Shown here in pieces: positions 15,825 through 24,539 of a stretch of 64,000 bases of DNA. Source of the DNA: Rhodoflexus caldus. GTDB taxonomy: Bacteria; Bacteroidota; Bacteroidia; Cytophagales; Thermoflexibacteraceae. How positions within the stretch are numbered: the first letter of the stretch is position 1; each line of letters begins with the position of its first letter. The notes under the pieces were generated by a model. The model searched no databases, was not told the origin of the DNA, and saw only the letters and a program-made list of their open reading frames with translations. The DNA is taken from the NCBI RefSeq assembly GCF_021206925.1, contig NZ_JAJPRF010000001.1, positions 434,001-498,000 on the forward strand, read 5' to 3'. The position numbers and the translations under genes are program-made.

Positions 15825-16838
15825 ATGAGCGAACTCATCCGCACACTGATTGAAGGCTATCCTGCACAAGTTGTGCAGGCAATTGCATTGGGCAAATCGC
15901 AGCAACTCACTGCGCCCGCCAACGAAATCCGCCAAGTAGTCATCGCAGGGCTGGGCGGCTCGGGCATCGGCGGCAGCATCGTTAAAACGCTGACCGCGCA
16001 GATGCTGCCTGCACCGCTGGAAATTCTGAAAAGTTATGATTTGCCCGCTTGGGTAGGCAAACATACGCTGCTGTTGGCTTCGTCGCATTCGGGCAATACC
16101 GAAGAAACGCTGACGGTTGTACAACAGGCGGCGCAAAAAGGTACTAAAATAGTTGCCATCACTACGGGCGGACAATTGGCAGACTTGGCAAAATCCAACG
16201 GCTGGGACTTGGTGCTCATGCCCTTTGAAAAGCCTTGCCCGCGGCAGTTTTTGGCTTATTCGCTCATTCAGCAATTGTATGTGCTTATCAATCTGGGGCT
16301 GGTGCCTGCCTCGCTGGCTGCCGATATAGACGAAGGTGCGGCATTGGTACAGGCTTCGCAAAGTACCGTTCAGGAAAGTGCTCGCGAAATTGCTGCCAAA
16401 TGTGTCAATCGCTTGCCGTTTATTTATGCCGACGAACGGCTCGGTGCGCTTGCGCTGCGTTTTCAGCAACAAATCAACGAGAACGCCAAGCAAATGGCGC
16501 ATGTGAACGTTTTCCCCGAAATGAACCACAACGAATTGGTCGGCTGGCGACTGCCTGCCCTGCACTTGCAGCAATCGGTCGTAATTTTGTTGCGCTCTGC
16601 TCACAACCACCCGCGGGTGGATATTCGTTTGGCGGTTTGTGAGCCGATATTCCGCAAGCTCACTGCCGATGTGATGCATTTGCAACTGCAAGGCAATTCT
16701 TTGGCGGCGCAAACGCTGCACTTCATCCACCTGACCGATTGGGTGTCGTATTTCCTTGCCGAAATCAACGGCGTAGATGCCTACGAAATTGACGTTATTA
16801 ATCACTTGAAAAACGAACTCGCCAAAGTAGCTTCATGA
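15825..16838 (+). CDS. Bifunctional phosphoglucose/phosphomannose isomerase
   Basis: 337 residues made of two SIS (sugar isomerase) domains. VVIAGLGGSGIGGSIVKTLT binds the sugar phosphate in the first domain, LLLASSHSGNTEETLTVVQQ is the SGNT signature, and the second domain carries INENAKQMAHVNVFPEMNHN with the catalytic Glu/His. It interconverts fructose-6-phosphate with glucose- and mannose-6-phosphate, a PGI/PMI-type enzyme found in archaea and some bacteria. The stop overlaps the start of the next gene (ATGA). Confidence 0.9.
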   Translation: MSELIRTLIEGYPAQVVQAIALGKSQQLTAPANEIRQVVIAGLGGSGIGGSIVKTLTAQMLPAPLEILKSYDLPAWVGKHTLLLASSHSGNTEETLTVVQQAAQKGTKIVAITTGGQLADLAKSNGWDLVLMPFEKPCPRQFLAYSLIQQLYVLINLGLVPASLAADIDEGAALVQASQSTVQESAREIAAKCVNRLPFIYADERLGALALRFQQQINENAKQMAHVNVFPEMNHNELVGWRLPALHLQQSVVILLRSAHNHPRVDIRLAVCEPIFRKLTADVMHLQLQGNSLAAQTLHFIHLTDWVSYFLAEINGVDAYEIDVINHLKNELAKVAS

Positions 16839-17740
16839 CAGACCGCATCCGACAGGTGATTGAACAGGTAGAAAAAAATCCTGTCAATGCTTTTCCCTCG
16901 CCTTTGCTGACGGGTTATTCAGGCAAACGCATGATTGCCGCTTTGCAGGGTTTTACCGCGCTTCTGGAAGGCAAAGACGATGTTTGCTATTTGGAAATCG
17001 GTGTTTTTCAAGGGCTTACGCTGCTTTCGGTAGCCGGTGCAAATCCGAAAGTGCCTTGCTTCGGCATTGATAACTTTCAGGCGCACGACCCCGAAAAGAA
17101 AAACATGAACATTTTGCTGGAACGCCGCCAAAAGTTAGGACTGGACAATGCGCACCTGATTAACATGGATTATGAAGATGCGCTGGAAAACCTGCCGAAA
17201 TATACGCAGGGGCGCAAAATCGGCGTGTTCTTCATTGACGGGCCGCACGACTACCGCAGCCAACTCATGTGCCTGCAATTAGCCATGCCCCACCTGACCG
17301 ATGATGCCGTTATCATCGTAGATGACAGCAACTACCTGCACGTGCGGCAAGCCAACCGCGATTTTCTGGTAACGCACCCCGAATACAAGCTGATTTTTGA
17401 ATCGTACACGCCCTGCCACCCAACCAACATGAAGGCGGCACAGGAAGCCGAAGCCCGCGAAGGCTGGTGGGACGGGGTGAACATCATCGTGCGCGACAAG
17501 GCAAACGCACTGCCTGCACAATACCCGCCAACCCGCCGCAACCGCGTGCTGTTTGAAAACGACCACCTGACCCATGCCTCGCGCATCGGTGAATTGGCGC
17601 CGCGTGCACTGACGGTGCTCAATCTGCTGTTCACGGGCAGATTCCTGCGCGCTGCCAAAAACTTGCAAGCAGCTTACAGAGAATATAAAAACCTGCGATT
17701 CAAAGGGCAGTTTGATGATGCCAATACGTTTACGCAGTAG
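16835..17740 (+). CDS. Class I SAM-dependent methyltransferase (Methyltransf_24 type)
   Basis: 301 residues. YLEIGVFQGLTLLSVAGANP is motif I for SAM, PCFGIDNF motif II, and GVFFIDGPHDYRSQLMCLQL plus DDAVIIVDDSNYLHVRQANR are the metal- and acceptor-site segments of the TylF/CmcI-like group. Such enzymes methylate sugars or small molecules with Mg2+. Translationally coupled to the isomerase by a 4-bp overlap, so the substrate may be a sugar or surface polysaccharide; this is inference. The C-terminal 70 residues are a helical extension. Confidence 0.8.
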   Translation: MTDRIRQVIEQVEKNPVNAFPSPLLTGYSGKRMIAALQGFTALLEGKDDVCYLEIGVFQGLTLLSVAGANPKVPCFGIDNFQAHDPEKKNMNILLERRQKLGLDNAHLINMDYEDALENLPKYTQGRKIGVFFIDGPHDYRSQLMCLQLAMPHLTDDAVIIVDDSNYLHVRQANRDFLVTHPEYKLIFESYTPCHPTNMKAAQEAEAREGWWDGVNIIVRDKANALPAQYPPTRRNRVLFENDHLTHASRIGELAPRALTVLNLLFTGRFLRAAKNLQAAYREYKNLRFKGQFDDANTFTQ

Positions 17741-17786
17741 CCATGCGATTCATCGGATTTTTACAATTGGGGATATAGCCTTACAA

Positions 17787-18152
17787 TCACATCACTAATC
17801 CAACCAACCAATCTATCAGCGAAATGAGCGCCCAAAGCGCAACTATTACGCCTGCAAAAGCTATGGGATAGACCGCAGCGATAAATGCGCCTCTGTATTG
17901 CGCCTTGTTGAAGCGCGACCAAGTGGCAAACAATGACCAAATAATGAGTGAAGGGAAGCCGATTCCTGCAACAATGACAACAATGGTCTCTATCCAGTTG
18001 CCTTCCAGAAAATATGTTTTGAGGGGTTTAACCAAGGCTGCAAGCGTTCCGGCAATGATGACAAAGGGCAACAAAAGCCCCATCAGGATGTTGATAACAA
18101 TCAGTGCCGGCTTGATTTCAGGATTGAAAAAAGGATGGTCGTAGCGGTTCAT
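17787..18152 (-). CDS. Small unknown membrane protein
   Basis: 121 residues from ATG 18152 (MNRYDHPFFNPEIKPALIV). Three or four hydrophobic segments (ALIVINILMGLLLPFVIIAG, WIETIVVIVAGIGFPSLIIW, AVYPIAFAGVIVALWALISL). No recognised family or catalytic motif. An upstream in-frame start at 18179 adds nine residues but no better context. Its 3' end faces the methyltransferase. Confidence 0.6.
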   Translation of the reverse strand: MNRYDHPFFNPEIKPALIVINILMGLLLPFVIIAGTLAALVKPLKTYFLEGNWIETIVVIVAGIGFPSLIIWSLFATWSRFNKAQYRGAFIAAVYPIAFAGVIVALWALISLIDWLVGLVM

Positions 18153-18181
18153 GGTGCTAAGAAAGCAAAAAAATACCAATT

Positions 18182-18239
18182 CCCCGCAGCGGGTTGGTAA
18201 CGGCTTGAAGGGATAGAAAAAGCGCCGTTACCGAAGGGG
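18182..18239 (-). terminator. Long nested hairpin, probable terminator of the small secreted-protein gene
   Basis: Inner stem GGTAACGGC (18196-18204) with GCCGTTACC (18224-18232), outer stem CCCC (18182-18185) with GGGG (18236-18239). On the minus strand it is followed by a TTTTTTT run (18167-18173) and lies 8 bp past the stop of the 97-residue gene. Confidence 0.7.
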
Positions 18240-18247
18240 ATTAAAAA

Positions 18248-18541
18248 TCATAAACTCTTGCTAATCAGTTGTTTATTTGTCAGTGCTTCCTGCAATTGAT
18301 TCAGTTTGCGCTGTACTTTTTTGTTGGCGCGAATGTAGTTTCCTTTTACTTGCTCTTCGTACACCACTTCGTTCTGCGCGTTGTAGATGCGGATGATAGA
18401 AAGATTAGGGTTTTGCTCGTTGGTTTCTACAACCCATGCGCCTTTGGCTGATTTGCTTTGAGGTTCGTCGGTGGCCATAGCCGCGCTGCTGAACAATACC
18501 ATTGCTCCGGCAGCAATCATCAATTTTGCTTTTTTCATCAT
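18248..18541 (-). CDS. Small secreted protein of unknown function
   Basis: 97 residues with a signal peptide (MKKAKLMIAAGAMVLFSSAA, cleavage after AMA). The mature part (AKGAWVVETNEQNPNLSIIR, then IYNAQNEVVYEEQVKG) is a short two-stranded region and a Lys/Gln-rich tail; this pattern is common in small exported proteins of this phylum but has no known role. It has a full-consensus promoter at 18574-18603 and a strong hairpin terminator, so it is a well-expressed single gene. Confidence 0.75.
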   Translation of the reverse strand: MMKKAKLMIAAGAMVLFSSAAMATDEPQSKSAKGAWVVETNEQNPNLSIIRIYNAQNEVVYEEQVKGNYIRANKKVQRKLNQLQEALTNKQLISKSL

Positions 18542-18573
18542 GTGTAAGAACTTGTTTTAGTGATTTATTAACG

Positions 18574-18603
18574 CAAATTTAACACAAAATTAATATTGCG
18601 CAA
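18574..18603 (-). promoter_or_regulatory. Promoter of small secreted protein gene
   Basis: Minus strand TTG (18603-18601), 19 nt, TAAATTTG (18581-18574): full consensus, 32 bp before the start codon. A second TAATTTTG on the same strand lies inside the spacer. Confidence 0.75.
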
Positions 18604-18684
18604 ATAGCAAATCAAAAAAAGTTTTAGTGAGCGTGCCTGTTTGGGTTGCTCAAACATTTTACCTGCGTTCAAAGTTTGTAGATA

Positions 18685-18692
18685 TACCTTTG
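18685..18692 (+). promoter_or_regulatory. -7 element of S9 peptidase promoter
   Basis: TACCTTTG, exact match; no TTG at the expected -33 distance. Leader would be about 78 nt. Confidence 0.4.
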
Positions 18693-18775
18693 AAACACTA
18701 TCTTTTCAGCGACTATCAACCGCACCGTTTTTTAACCGGCTTTTTCGCATTATCTATTAACCTGCACGGAACTTC

Positions 18776-20698
18776 ATGCAGCACCATTTACGACTTATTT
18801 TTTTGATAAGTATTACTGCCTGTTTATGGGCTTGTACCAACAAAGAAGGCTCATCTGAAAATATCAAATCGGTACCGACTTATACTGTAGAGCAGTTTCT
18901 GAATACCCGCAAAATATTCGGCAGCGCGTTTTCGCCCAACGAATTGAAGGTGATGTATTCCAGCAACGAAACAGGTATTTTCAATGCTTTTGAAATAGAC
19001 ACGGAAGGTATCGGGCAACCTAAGCAGCTTACCTTTTCCAAAGAAAATGCCATTTATGCGATATCTTATTTCCCTGAGGATGAGCGCATTCTGTTCAAAA
19101 GTGACCGCGGAGGAAATGAGATTACCAACTTGTTTGTCAAAGAAAAAAACGGCACACTGCGCAACATTACGCCCGACTCTACCGCAAAATCGGAGTTTCT
19201 GGCATGGGCTGCCGACCGCAAAAGTTTCTTCTATATTTCTAACCGCCGCGACAAAAAGTTATTTGACCTGTACGAAATGGACATTAACGGATTCAACGCC
19301 CAAATGATTTATCAAAATGAGGGCGAAATGACTCCCGTATGCGTATCGGACGACAAACGCTATGTGGCGCTGCAAAAAACCATTTCGCGCCGCCGTACAG
19401 AAATGTATGTGTACGACACTCAACTGCGTAAAACACTGCCTGTCAATCCATTAGAAGGCGATGTGGTGCAAAATCCGCTTAATTTTAAGCCGCGGTCTTA
19501 TTTGCTCAATTTTGTAACCGACAAAGACGCCGAGTTTTTATATGTGAAAAGCTATGACTTGGCCACAGGAAAAACGGAAGAAATTGCCCGTGCCGATTGG
19601 GACGTTTATAAGATGTATTACTCCCGCACCGGAAAGTACAGGGTGGAATATATCAATCGCGATGCCCGAGTAGAAATTAAGGTTTATGAAACAGCCACCA
19701 ACCGCCCGGTAAACTTACCCACACTACCCGAAGGCGAGATATCGTCGGTGAATATTTCGGACAGCGAGCAACTGATGGCATTCTATGTGAACAGCTCTAA
19801 ATCGCCGAACGATTTGTATGTCTATAACTTTTCTACGGGCAAATACAGAAAACTGACCAATGCGCTCAGCCGCGAAATTAACCCGAATGATTTGGTGGCA
19901 GGGCGGGTTATTCGTTACCGCTCTTACGACAGCATGGAAATTCCCTCCATTCTGTACACGCCTCACATAGCAACACAGACAACGGCCAAACTGCCTGCCG
20001 TGCTTTGGATTCACGGCGGCCCGGGCGGTCAATCACGCCTGAACTATACGCCGCTGATTCAATACATGGTAAACAGAGGCTACGTCGTGCTGGCAGTAAA
20101 TCATCGCGGCAGTTTGGGATACGGTAAAACTTTTTTTGCCGCCGATGACCGCAAACACGGCGACGTGGATTTGAAAGACTGTATTGCAGCCAAAGGGTAT
20201 TTGCACAGTCTGGGGTATGTGGACACCGCCCGTGTGGCTATTGCCGGCGGCAGCTACGGCGGCTATATGGCCTTGGCAGCCTTGGCATTCAGCCCCCAAT
20301 CTTTTGCTTTGGGGGTAGATATTTTCGGCGTATCCAACTGGTTGCGCACGCTAAACAGCATTCCGCCTTGGTGGGAGTCCGCACGCAAAGAACTCTACAA
20401 TGAAATTGGCGACCCCAAAGCCGATTCTGTCATGCTTTATAGCAAGTCGCCGCTGTTTCATGCAAAAAACATCAGCCGTCCGCTGCTGGTGATTCAGGGT
20501 GCTAACGACCCGCGCGTTCTGAAAATAGAATCTGACCAGATTGTAGAGGCGGTGCGAAAAAACAATGTACCGCTTGAATACGTCCTGCTGCCCGACGAGG
20601 GGCACGGCTTCAGCAAACGCGAAAATGAACAATTGGTCTATGAAAAAATTGTTCAGTTTATGGACAAGTACCTCAAAAATGAGCCACCTGTGCAATAG
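18776..20698 (+). CDS. S9-family prolyl oligopeptidase-type lipoprotein peptidase
   Basis: 640 residues with a lipoprotein signal (SITACLWACTNK, lipobox ending in Cys20), so anchored in a membrane. Residues 40-380 form a beta-propeller (repeats such as YAISYFPEDERILFKSDRGG and FLAWAADRKSFFYISNRRD). The alpha/beta-hydrolase domain has the oxyanion region LWIHGGPGGQSR and the triad Ser493 in GGSYGGYMA, Asp578 in GANDPRV and His610 in DEGHGF. It cleaves short peptides, often after proline, probably in the periplasm. tsaB follows closely on the same strand. Confidence 0.93.
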   Translation: MQHHLRLIFLISITACLWACTNKEGSSENIKSVPTYTVEQFLNTRKIFGSAFSPNELKVMYSSNETGIFNAFEIDTEGIGQPKQLTFSKENAIYAISYFPEDERILFKSDRGGNEITNLFVKEKNGTLRNITPDSTAKSEFLAWAADRKSFFYISNRRDKKLFDLYEMDINGFNAQMIYQNEGEMTPVCVSDDKRYVALQKTISRRRTEMYVYDTQLRKTLPVNPLEGDVVQNPLNFKPRSYLLNFVTDKDAEFLYVKSYDLATGKTEEIARADWDVYKMYYSRTGKYRVEYINRDARVEIKVYETATNRPVNLPTLPEGEISSVNISDSEQLMAFYVNSSKSPNDLYVYNFSTGKYRKLTNALSREINPNDLVAGRVIRYRSYDSMEIPSILYTPHIATQTTAKLPAVLWIHGGPGGQSRLNYTPLIQYMVNRGYVVLAVNHRGSLGYGKTFFAADDRKHGDVDLKDCIAAKGYLHSLGYVDTARVAIAGGSYGGYMALAALAFSPQSFALGVDIFGVSNWLRTLNSIPPWWESARKELYNEIGDPKADSVMLYSKSPLFHAKNISRPLLVIQGANDPRVLKIESDQIVEAVRKNNVPLEYVLLPDEGHGFSKRENEQLVYEKIVQFMDKYLKNEPPVQ

Positions 20699-20736
20699 TT
20701 TTGCATCACTATAGGCTTAAACCTCCTCCGTTACTT

Positions 20737-21426
20737 TTGGATACATCAACCAATAGCATATTACTCAGCATAGAAACTTCGGGTGCAACCTGTTCGGTGG
20801 CACTACATGGCAACGGGCAACCGATTGCCTACGCAGAGTTGCATCAGGAAAAGTCTCACTCGGGCAGGCTGACCCTGATGATTGCTGAGTTGCTCCGACA
20901 CTGCGACCTGACCATGCAATCGCTGACGGCAGTGGCTGTTTCGGAGGGGCCGGGGTCTTACACAGGCTTACGGATTGGTATTTCCACTGCCAAAGGTATT
21001 TGCTTTGCGTTGGGTATTCCCCTGCTGGCCGTTGATACTTTGCAGGCCATGAGCCATGGTATAGTATCGCAAAGTATTGTATCGGATAACATATTACTTT
21101 GCCCATGCATAGATGCCCGCCGCATGGAAATTTACCGTTCGGTTTGGGATGCCGAAGGTAACTGCCTGCTTGCCTCAGAACCCCATGTATTGCAGGCAGA
21201 TTCGTTTGCAGCTTTTGGCAGCCGTCCCTTGTGGCTGTTTGGCAGCGGTGCAGAGAAAACTTTTGCAACAATTGAGCATCCTGATAAACACTTTTTGCCC
21301 AATATTCAGCCATCAGCGCGCTTTGTGGGAGAAGTTGCCCTGAAGATGCCTCGTGCCGTGGATATTGCCTATTTTGAACCGCAATACATCAAGCCTTTTT
21401 ATACACCCCAGAAGCAAGTAAAATAA
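20737..21426 (+). CDS. tsaB: tRNA threonylcarbamoyladenosine biosynthesis protein TsaB
   Basis: About 229 residues. ILLSIETSGATCSVALHG is the ASKHA-fold phosphate-1 motif, AYAELHQEKSHSGRLTLMI and VAVSEGPGSYTGLRIGISTA are TsaB signatures. TsaB partners TsaD and TsaE to make the t6A base in ANN-decoding tRNAs. There is no ATG at the start; candidates are TTG 20737 (chosen, nearest to the conserved strand) and TTG 20701, just after the peptidase stop. The gene ends 3 bp from the convergent histidine kinase. Confidence 0.9.
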   Translation: MDTSTNSILLSIETSGATCSVALHGNGQPIAYAELHQEKSHSGRLTLMIAELLRHCDLTMQSLTAVAVSEGPGSYTGLRIGISTAKGICFALGIPLLAVDTLQAMSHGIVSQSIVSDNILLCPCIDARRMEIYRSVWDAEGNCLLASEPHVLQADSFAAFGSRPLWLFGSGAEKTFATIEHPDKHFLPNIQPSARFVGEVALKMPRAVDIAYFEPQYIKPFYTPQKQVK

Positions 21427-21429
21427 TTT

Positions 21430-22692
21430 TTAAGGTATGGGCAGAGTAAAATAGAATCGGCTGCCCTCACCCAAACGGCTTTCTATTTGTAATTCGCTGC
21501 CCGCCCGCCGGATATAGTCGCGGCAAATGAGCAAGCCGATACCGCCTCCTTTATAAGAACCGTCGGAAAGTTGTCCTAATAATTCCTGAGACATGCCCCT
21601 ACCGTTATCGCTTACTTCTACCAAGGCTCGGCCGTTTTGCGGTTGTACTCGCAGCATAACGCTGTTACCTTCGCTGCAATGAGCAACCGCATTTGTCAAT
21701 AAATTGCGCAGAATCGTTTTGAGCATAAATTCATTGGCTACAACTTCGGAGGCATTGCACACAGTAATAAGGCTGATGCGCTTGGCATCTATGGAAGGTT
21801 GCAAAGACAATACTACTTCGCCGATTAGCTCCTTGATTGCAACCCGTACAGCAGTGTTTTCCTGCATCCTAATTTCGGCAGCAGACCATTGCAGCAAATC
21901 TTCCAGCAGTTCAATGCTTTGCTGCACAGCCTCCCCAACCTGTCTGCTCATCTCCGGATAATTGCCGGATGCTCGATAGCTGATATAATTGCGCAGCCCG
22001 TACAGTGCATTGCGCATGTCATGCGACATAACCGCTATCACACGCTTATTCAATTGGTTCATTTGCAGCAGCTTTCGTTCGGAATCTTCCAGCTGCGCAT
22101 GTTGTTGTTCAATTTCTTCTTTTTGTTCAAGAATAATGGCAGTGTAGCGTTCGTTTTCTTTAACAAAGCGGATGGTAAAAAAAACAATAAAGGCAAAAAC
22201 CAATGCGGTATCCATCAGCGGCGCGGTATGCCATATCCGCTCACGGATGGCCATCCATTCGGGCGGATATTGCGGAAATCGCTCCAACAACAAAATTCCC
22301 ATGAAAAATAACGTGATAATAAACAATGTATAAAGCCAGCGAACGTTAGGTTTTTCGTAGAGGAAATATACCAGCAATAAAGCTACATACAGCAACAACA
22401 GCGCGTTAGATGATTTATGCAGAATAATTGAGGCTGTGAAGAATATAAGCGCAGAACTGATAATCAGCAGCGCACGTGCAACGGAGTGTTTACCGTAATA
22501 ATTAAGAGCAATCACTACAAAGCCGGTAAGAAATACGATAAAGTGTACAATAATACCGTTAAGAGGTACTTTTTGATGAAAGTAAAGCACCAGTATGTAA
22601 ATAAATGCTACCGCACTTAACACACCGGCAAATATATTGCTGAGGCGGATGCGCCACTGAAAAGATGGTGAAGTATGAACAGCCGATTGCAT
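21430..22692 (-). CDS. Membrane sensor histidine kinase
   Basis: 420 residues. Six hydrophobic segments fill residues 20-175 with no periplasmic domain, suggesting that a membrane or small-molecule signal is sensed. A coiled coil (EEIEQQHAQLEDSERKLLQM) leads to the HisKA box VMSHDMRNALYG with phospho-acceptor His224, then the HATPase with N box LLTNAVAHC and G boxes VEVSDNGRGM and GIGLLICRDY. Divergent from the LuxR-type response regulator 128 bp away, its likely partner. Confidence 0.9.
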   Translation of the reverse strand: MQSAVHTSPSFQWRIRLSNIFAGVLSAVAFIYILVLYFHQKVPLNGIIVHFIVFLTGFVVIALNYYGKHSVARALLIISSALIFFTASIILHKSSNALLLLYVALLLVYFLYEKPNVRWLYTLFIITLFFMGILLLERFPQYPPEWMAIRERIWHTAPLMDTALVFAFIVFFTIRFVKENERYTAIILEQKEEIEQQHAQLEDSERKLLQMNQLNKRVIAVMSHDMRNALYGLRNYISYRASGNYPEMSRQVGEAVQQSIELLEDLLQWSAAEIRMQENTAVRVAIKELIGEVVLSLQPSIDAKRISLITVCNASEVVANEFMLKTILRNLLTNAVAHCSEGNSVMLRVQPQNGRALVEVSDNGRGMSQELLGQLSDGSYKGGGIGLLICRDYIRRAGSELQIESRLGEGSRFYFTLPIP

Positions 22693-22820
22693 AATAATTG
22701 TCGAAAAATTAGCGATTTATAAATCCTTTTTAAAAAAAGTGGGTATTGCATGATAGTATGTACACGCTATTACTTTGTATATGAACGCCACGCAGGGTGA
22801 TTTATTGAGTGTAATTTTTT

Positions 22821-23435
22821 ATGAAGATACTGATAGCAGAAGACCTGGCATTAAATGCGGACACATTGGAGCTGGCTCTCCGACAGGCAATCCCTACTTG
22901 TGAAGAAATTCGGAAAGTAGGGAACGGGGAACAAGTGCTGCAAATGTGGGCAGAGTGGCAACCGAACCTGATAATCATTGATTTGGTATTGCCTGTGATA
23001 GACGGTGCAGAAGTCATCCGTCGGATACGAAACAAGGACAGTAAAGTATTGCTGCTTGCTACTTCCATGTACAAAGACCGACGCATGATTAAGCAAGCAC
23101 TGGATGCGGGGGCAAACGGATTTTTCTTCAAAGGCTCTAACTTTGATAAACTGATTCATGCCGTGCAGTCGGTTTTGGCCGGTAAGCCATACATAGACGA
23201 TAGCATCATTGAGTTGCTCTTAACCAGCCAGCGCAACGACAGCACTCAACTAACCCCGCAGGAACTACGCGTTTTGAATTTGCTCGCTGCAGGTAAGAGC
23301 TCTGAACAGATTGCAGACTTGTTAAATATTTCTGTCGCAACGGTCAAATTTCACCGAAGCAACTTATTAAGTAAATCAGGCAAGAAAAATGTAGCAGAAT
23401 TAGTCCATTGGGCAACCACTCAGCAACTGATTTAG
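22821..23435 (+). CDS. NarL/LuxR-type response regulator
   Basis: 204 residues. Receiver domain with acidic pair ED (7-8), phosphorylation site Asp54 in LIIIDLVLPVIDG and Thr/Lys residues further on; the C-terminal LuxR helix-turn-helix reads LTPQELRVLNLLAAGKSSEQ and ISVATVKFHRSNLL. It should bind DNA when phosphorylated, most likely by the divergent kinase. Followed at once by a strong terminator. Confidence 0.9.
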   Translation: MKILIAEDLALNADTLELALRQAIPTCEEIRKVGNGEQVLQMWAEWQPNLIIIDLVLPVIDGAEVIRRIRNKDSKVLLLATSMYKDRRMIKQALDAGANGFFFKGSNFDKLIHAVQSVLAGKPYIDDSIIELLLTSQRNDSTQLTPQELRVLNLLAAGKSSEQIADLLNISVATVKFHRSNLLSKSGKKNVAELVHWATTQQLI

Positions 23436-23447
23436 TAACGAATTTAC

Positions 23448-23469
23448 CTATCCAAAAGGATAGTTTTTT
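23448..23469 (+). terminator. Terminator of the response regulator gene
   Basis: CTATCC (23448-23453), loop AAAA, GGATAG (23458-23463), then TTTTTT. 13 bp after the stop codon. Confidence 0.8.
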
Positions 23470-23488
23470 GAAGCTATTCTTTCGGATA

Positions 23489-23519
23489 TTGCGGCCTGCA
23501 CTATTAGTAGGTAGCTTTG
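23489..23519 (+). promoter_or_regulatory. Promoter of candidate small RNA
   Basis: TTG (23489-23491), 20 nt, TAGCTTTG (23512-23519): full match to the Bacteroidota consensus, placed just after the response regulator terminator. The spacer ends AGTAGGTAG, a half-site-like sequence that recurs at 23558-23566 and in the TetR operator at 55302-55319. Confidence 0.7.
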
Positions 23520-23524
23520 TTCAG

Positions 23525-23614
23525 AATTTTGGCGCTTCACGCGCTCGTGTTGAAGCAAGTAGGTAGTTATAATTATTGATAAAGGCAGATGTAGTTTGTT
23601 ACATCTGCTTTTTT
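23525..23614 (+). ncRNA. Candidate small RNA, about 90 nt
   Basis: A self-contained unit lies between two plus-strand terminators with no reading frame inside: consensus promoter at 23489-23519, predicted start about 23525, a first hairpin GCTTCA (23534-23539) with TGAAGC (23551-23556), a single-stranded AU-rich linker containing AAGUAGGUAG, and a strong terminator at 23585-23614. The boundaries are inferred, not observed. Target unknown. It does not resemble tmRNA, 6S, SRP RNA or RNase P RNA as far as can be judged by eye. Confidence 0.55.
23585..23614 (+). terminator. Terminator of candidate small RNA
   Basis: GCAGATGTA (23585-23593), loop GTTTGT, TACATCTGC (23600-23608), then TTTTTT. The T run is on the plus strand only, so it does not serve the convergent recQ gene. 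Confidence 0.85.
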
Positions 23615-23645
23615 ATTGCCGGTGCAAAAAACGGTGTTCCACAAC

Positions 23646-24533
23646 TCATTGTTTAGACCACATGGCCAGCGCCAAGCGAATTTGGTGGTAGCCGTATTGC
23701 CCTTCCAAGTGTTCAAAGAGCGGTTTGAGCGCATCGCCACGCTTCATGCCCAATTGCTCGGCTGCCTGCATGATTACCCCGGCGTCTTTGGCACTGATAT
23801 AGGGGCTCAAATCGTTGATTTTCCCGTCTTCGTAGAACTTGGCAATGTGCGAATAAACAGTAACGGCACTCAAACCGCGCAGTTCGGCGATTTTTTCTAC
23901 GCTGTGCCCGCGTTGCAACAACTCCCACGTTTGCTCGTAGGTAGAAACCTGTGGAATTTTTACCTTTTTCGGGGCGGGGACATCGGCAATGGTCAGCCCT
24001 TTTTCGCGGATGAAGGCTGCTATTTCCGCCAGAAACTCATCGCCGTACTGCTCGCATTTTTTGCGGCTCACCCCTGAAATGTCTGCCAATGATTCTTCGC
24101 TTTGCGGCATTTGGCGTGCTATTTCGGTGAGTGTGGCATCGGTAAAAACCACATAAGCGGGCAAGTTCTGCTCATCGGCAATGGCTTTGCGCAACTTGCG
24201 CAGGCGTTCAAACAGCTCATCGGTAAGCGAATCTTGTTGCGGTATTGCTTTCTCGGTGGCCTGTGCCTGCTTTTGTAGCGGTGAAATGAAATTGACCAAC
24301 TGCACTTTTCTTTCACCGCGCAGCACTTCCCAACTCTGTGGCGTAAGTTTGAGTGCATGGGCTTGGTCATAGGCTATCTCCATCAGCCCCAGATTGAGCA
24401 TTTGCGTAAGATAGTCCAGCCATTCCTCGGCTCGGCGGTCTTTGCCTGCCCCAAAAGTTTTGATGAGGTGATATTCTTTTTCGGTAACGGCGCGGTTCAT
24501 GGAGCCTCGCAGAATATCAATCAGCAGCCCCAT
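23646..24533 (-). CDS. recQ: RecQ helicase, C-terminal part of split gene
   Basis: 295 residues in the same reading frame as the upstream helicase part, separated only by TAG GTA GCA before its ATG. It holds the winged-helix RQC domain (GLLIDILRGSMNRAVTEKEY, TQMLNLGLMEIAYDQAHALK), an HRDC domain (DELFERLRKLRKAIADEQNL to ISGVSRKKCEQYGDEFLAEI) and a C-terminal helix-turn-helix (EQTWELLQRGHSVEKIAELR). These domains bind DNA structures. Whether it is made by reinitiation, readthrough or not at all is open. Confidence 0.85.
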   Translation of the reverse strand: MGLLIDILRGSMNRAVTEKEYHLIKTFGAGKDRRAEEWLDYLTQMLNLGLMEIAYDQAHALKLTPQSWEVLRGERKVQLVNFISPLQKQAQATEKAIPQQDSLTDELFERLRKLRKAIADEQNLPAYVVFTDATLTEIARQMPQSEESLADISGVSRKKCEQYGDEFLAEIAAFIREKGLTIADVPAPKKVKIPQVSTYEQTWELLQRGHSVEKIAELRGLSAVTVYSHIAKFYEDGKINDLSPYISAKDAGVIMQAAEQLGMKRGDALKPLFEHLEGQYGYHQIRLALAMWSKQ

Positions 24534-24539
24534 TGCTAC

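Noticed and set aside
15801-16805. 334-codon open frame antisense to the sugar isomerase
   Set aside because: The opposite strand has clear SIS motifs; the shadow product is Gln/His/Arg-rich with no recognisable fold.
20699-20739. TACTTTTG at 20732-20739 as a promoter of tsaB
   Set aside because: No TTG at the right distance, and it overlaps the likely start codon.
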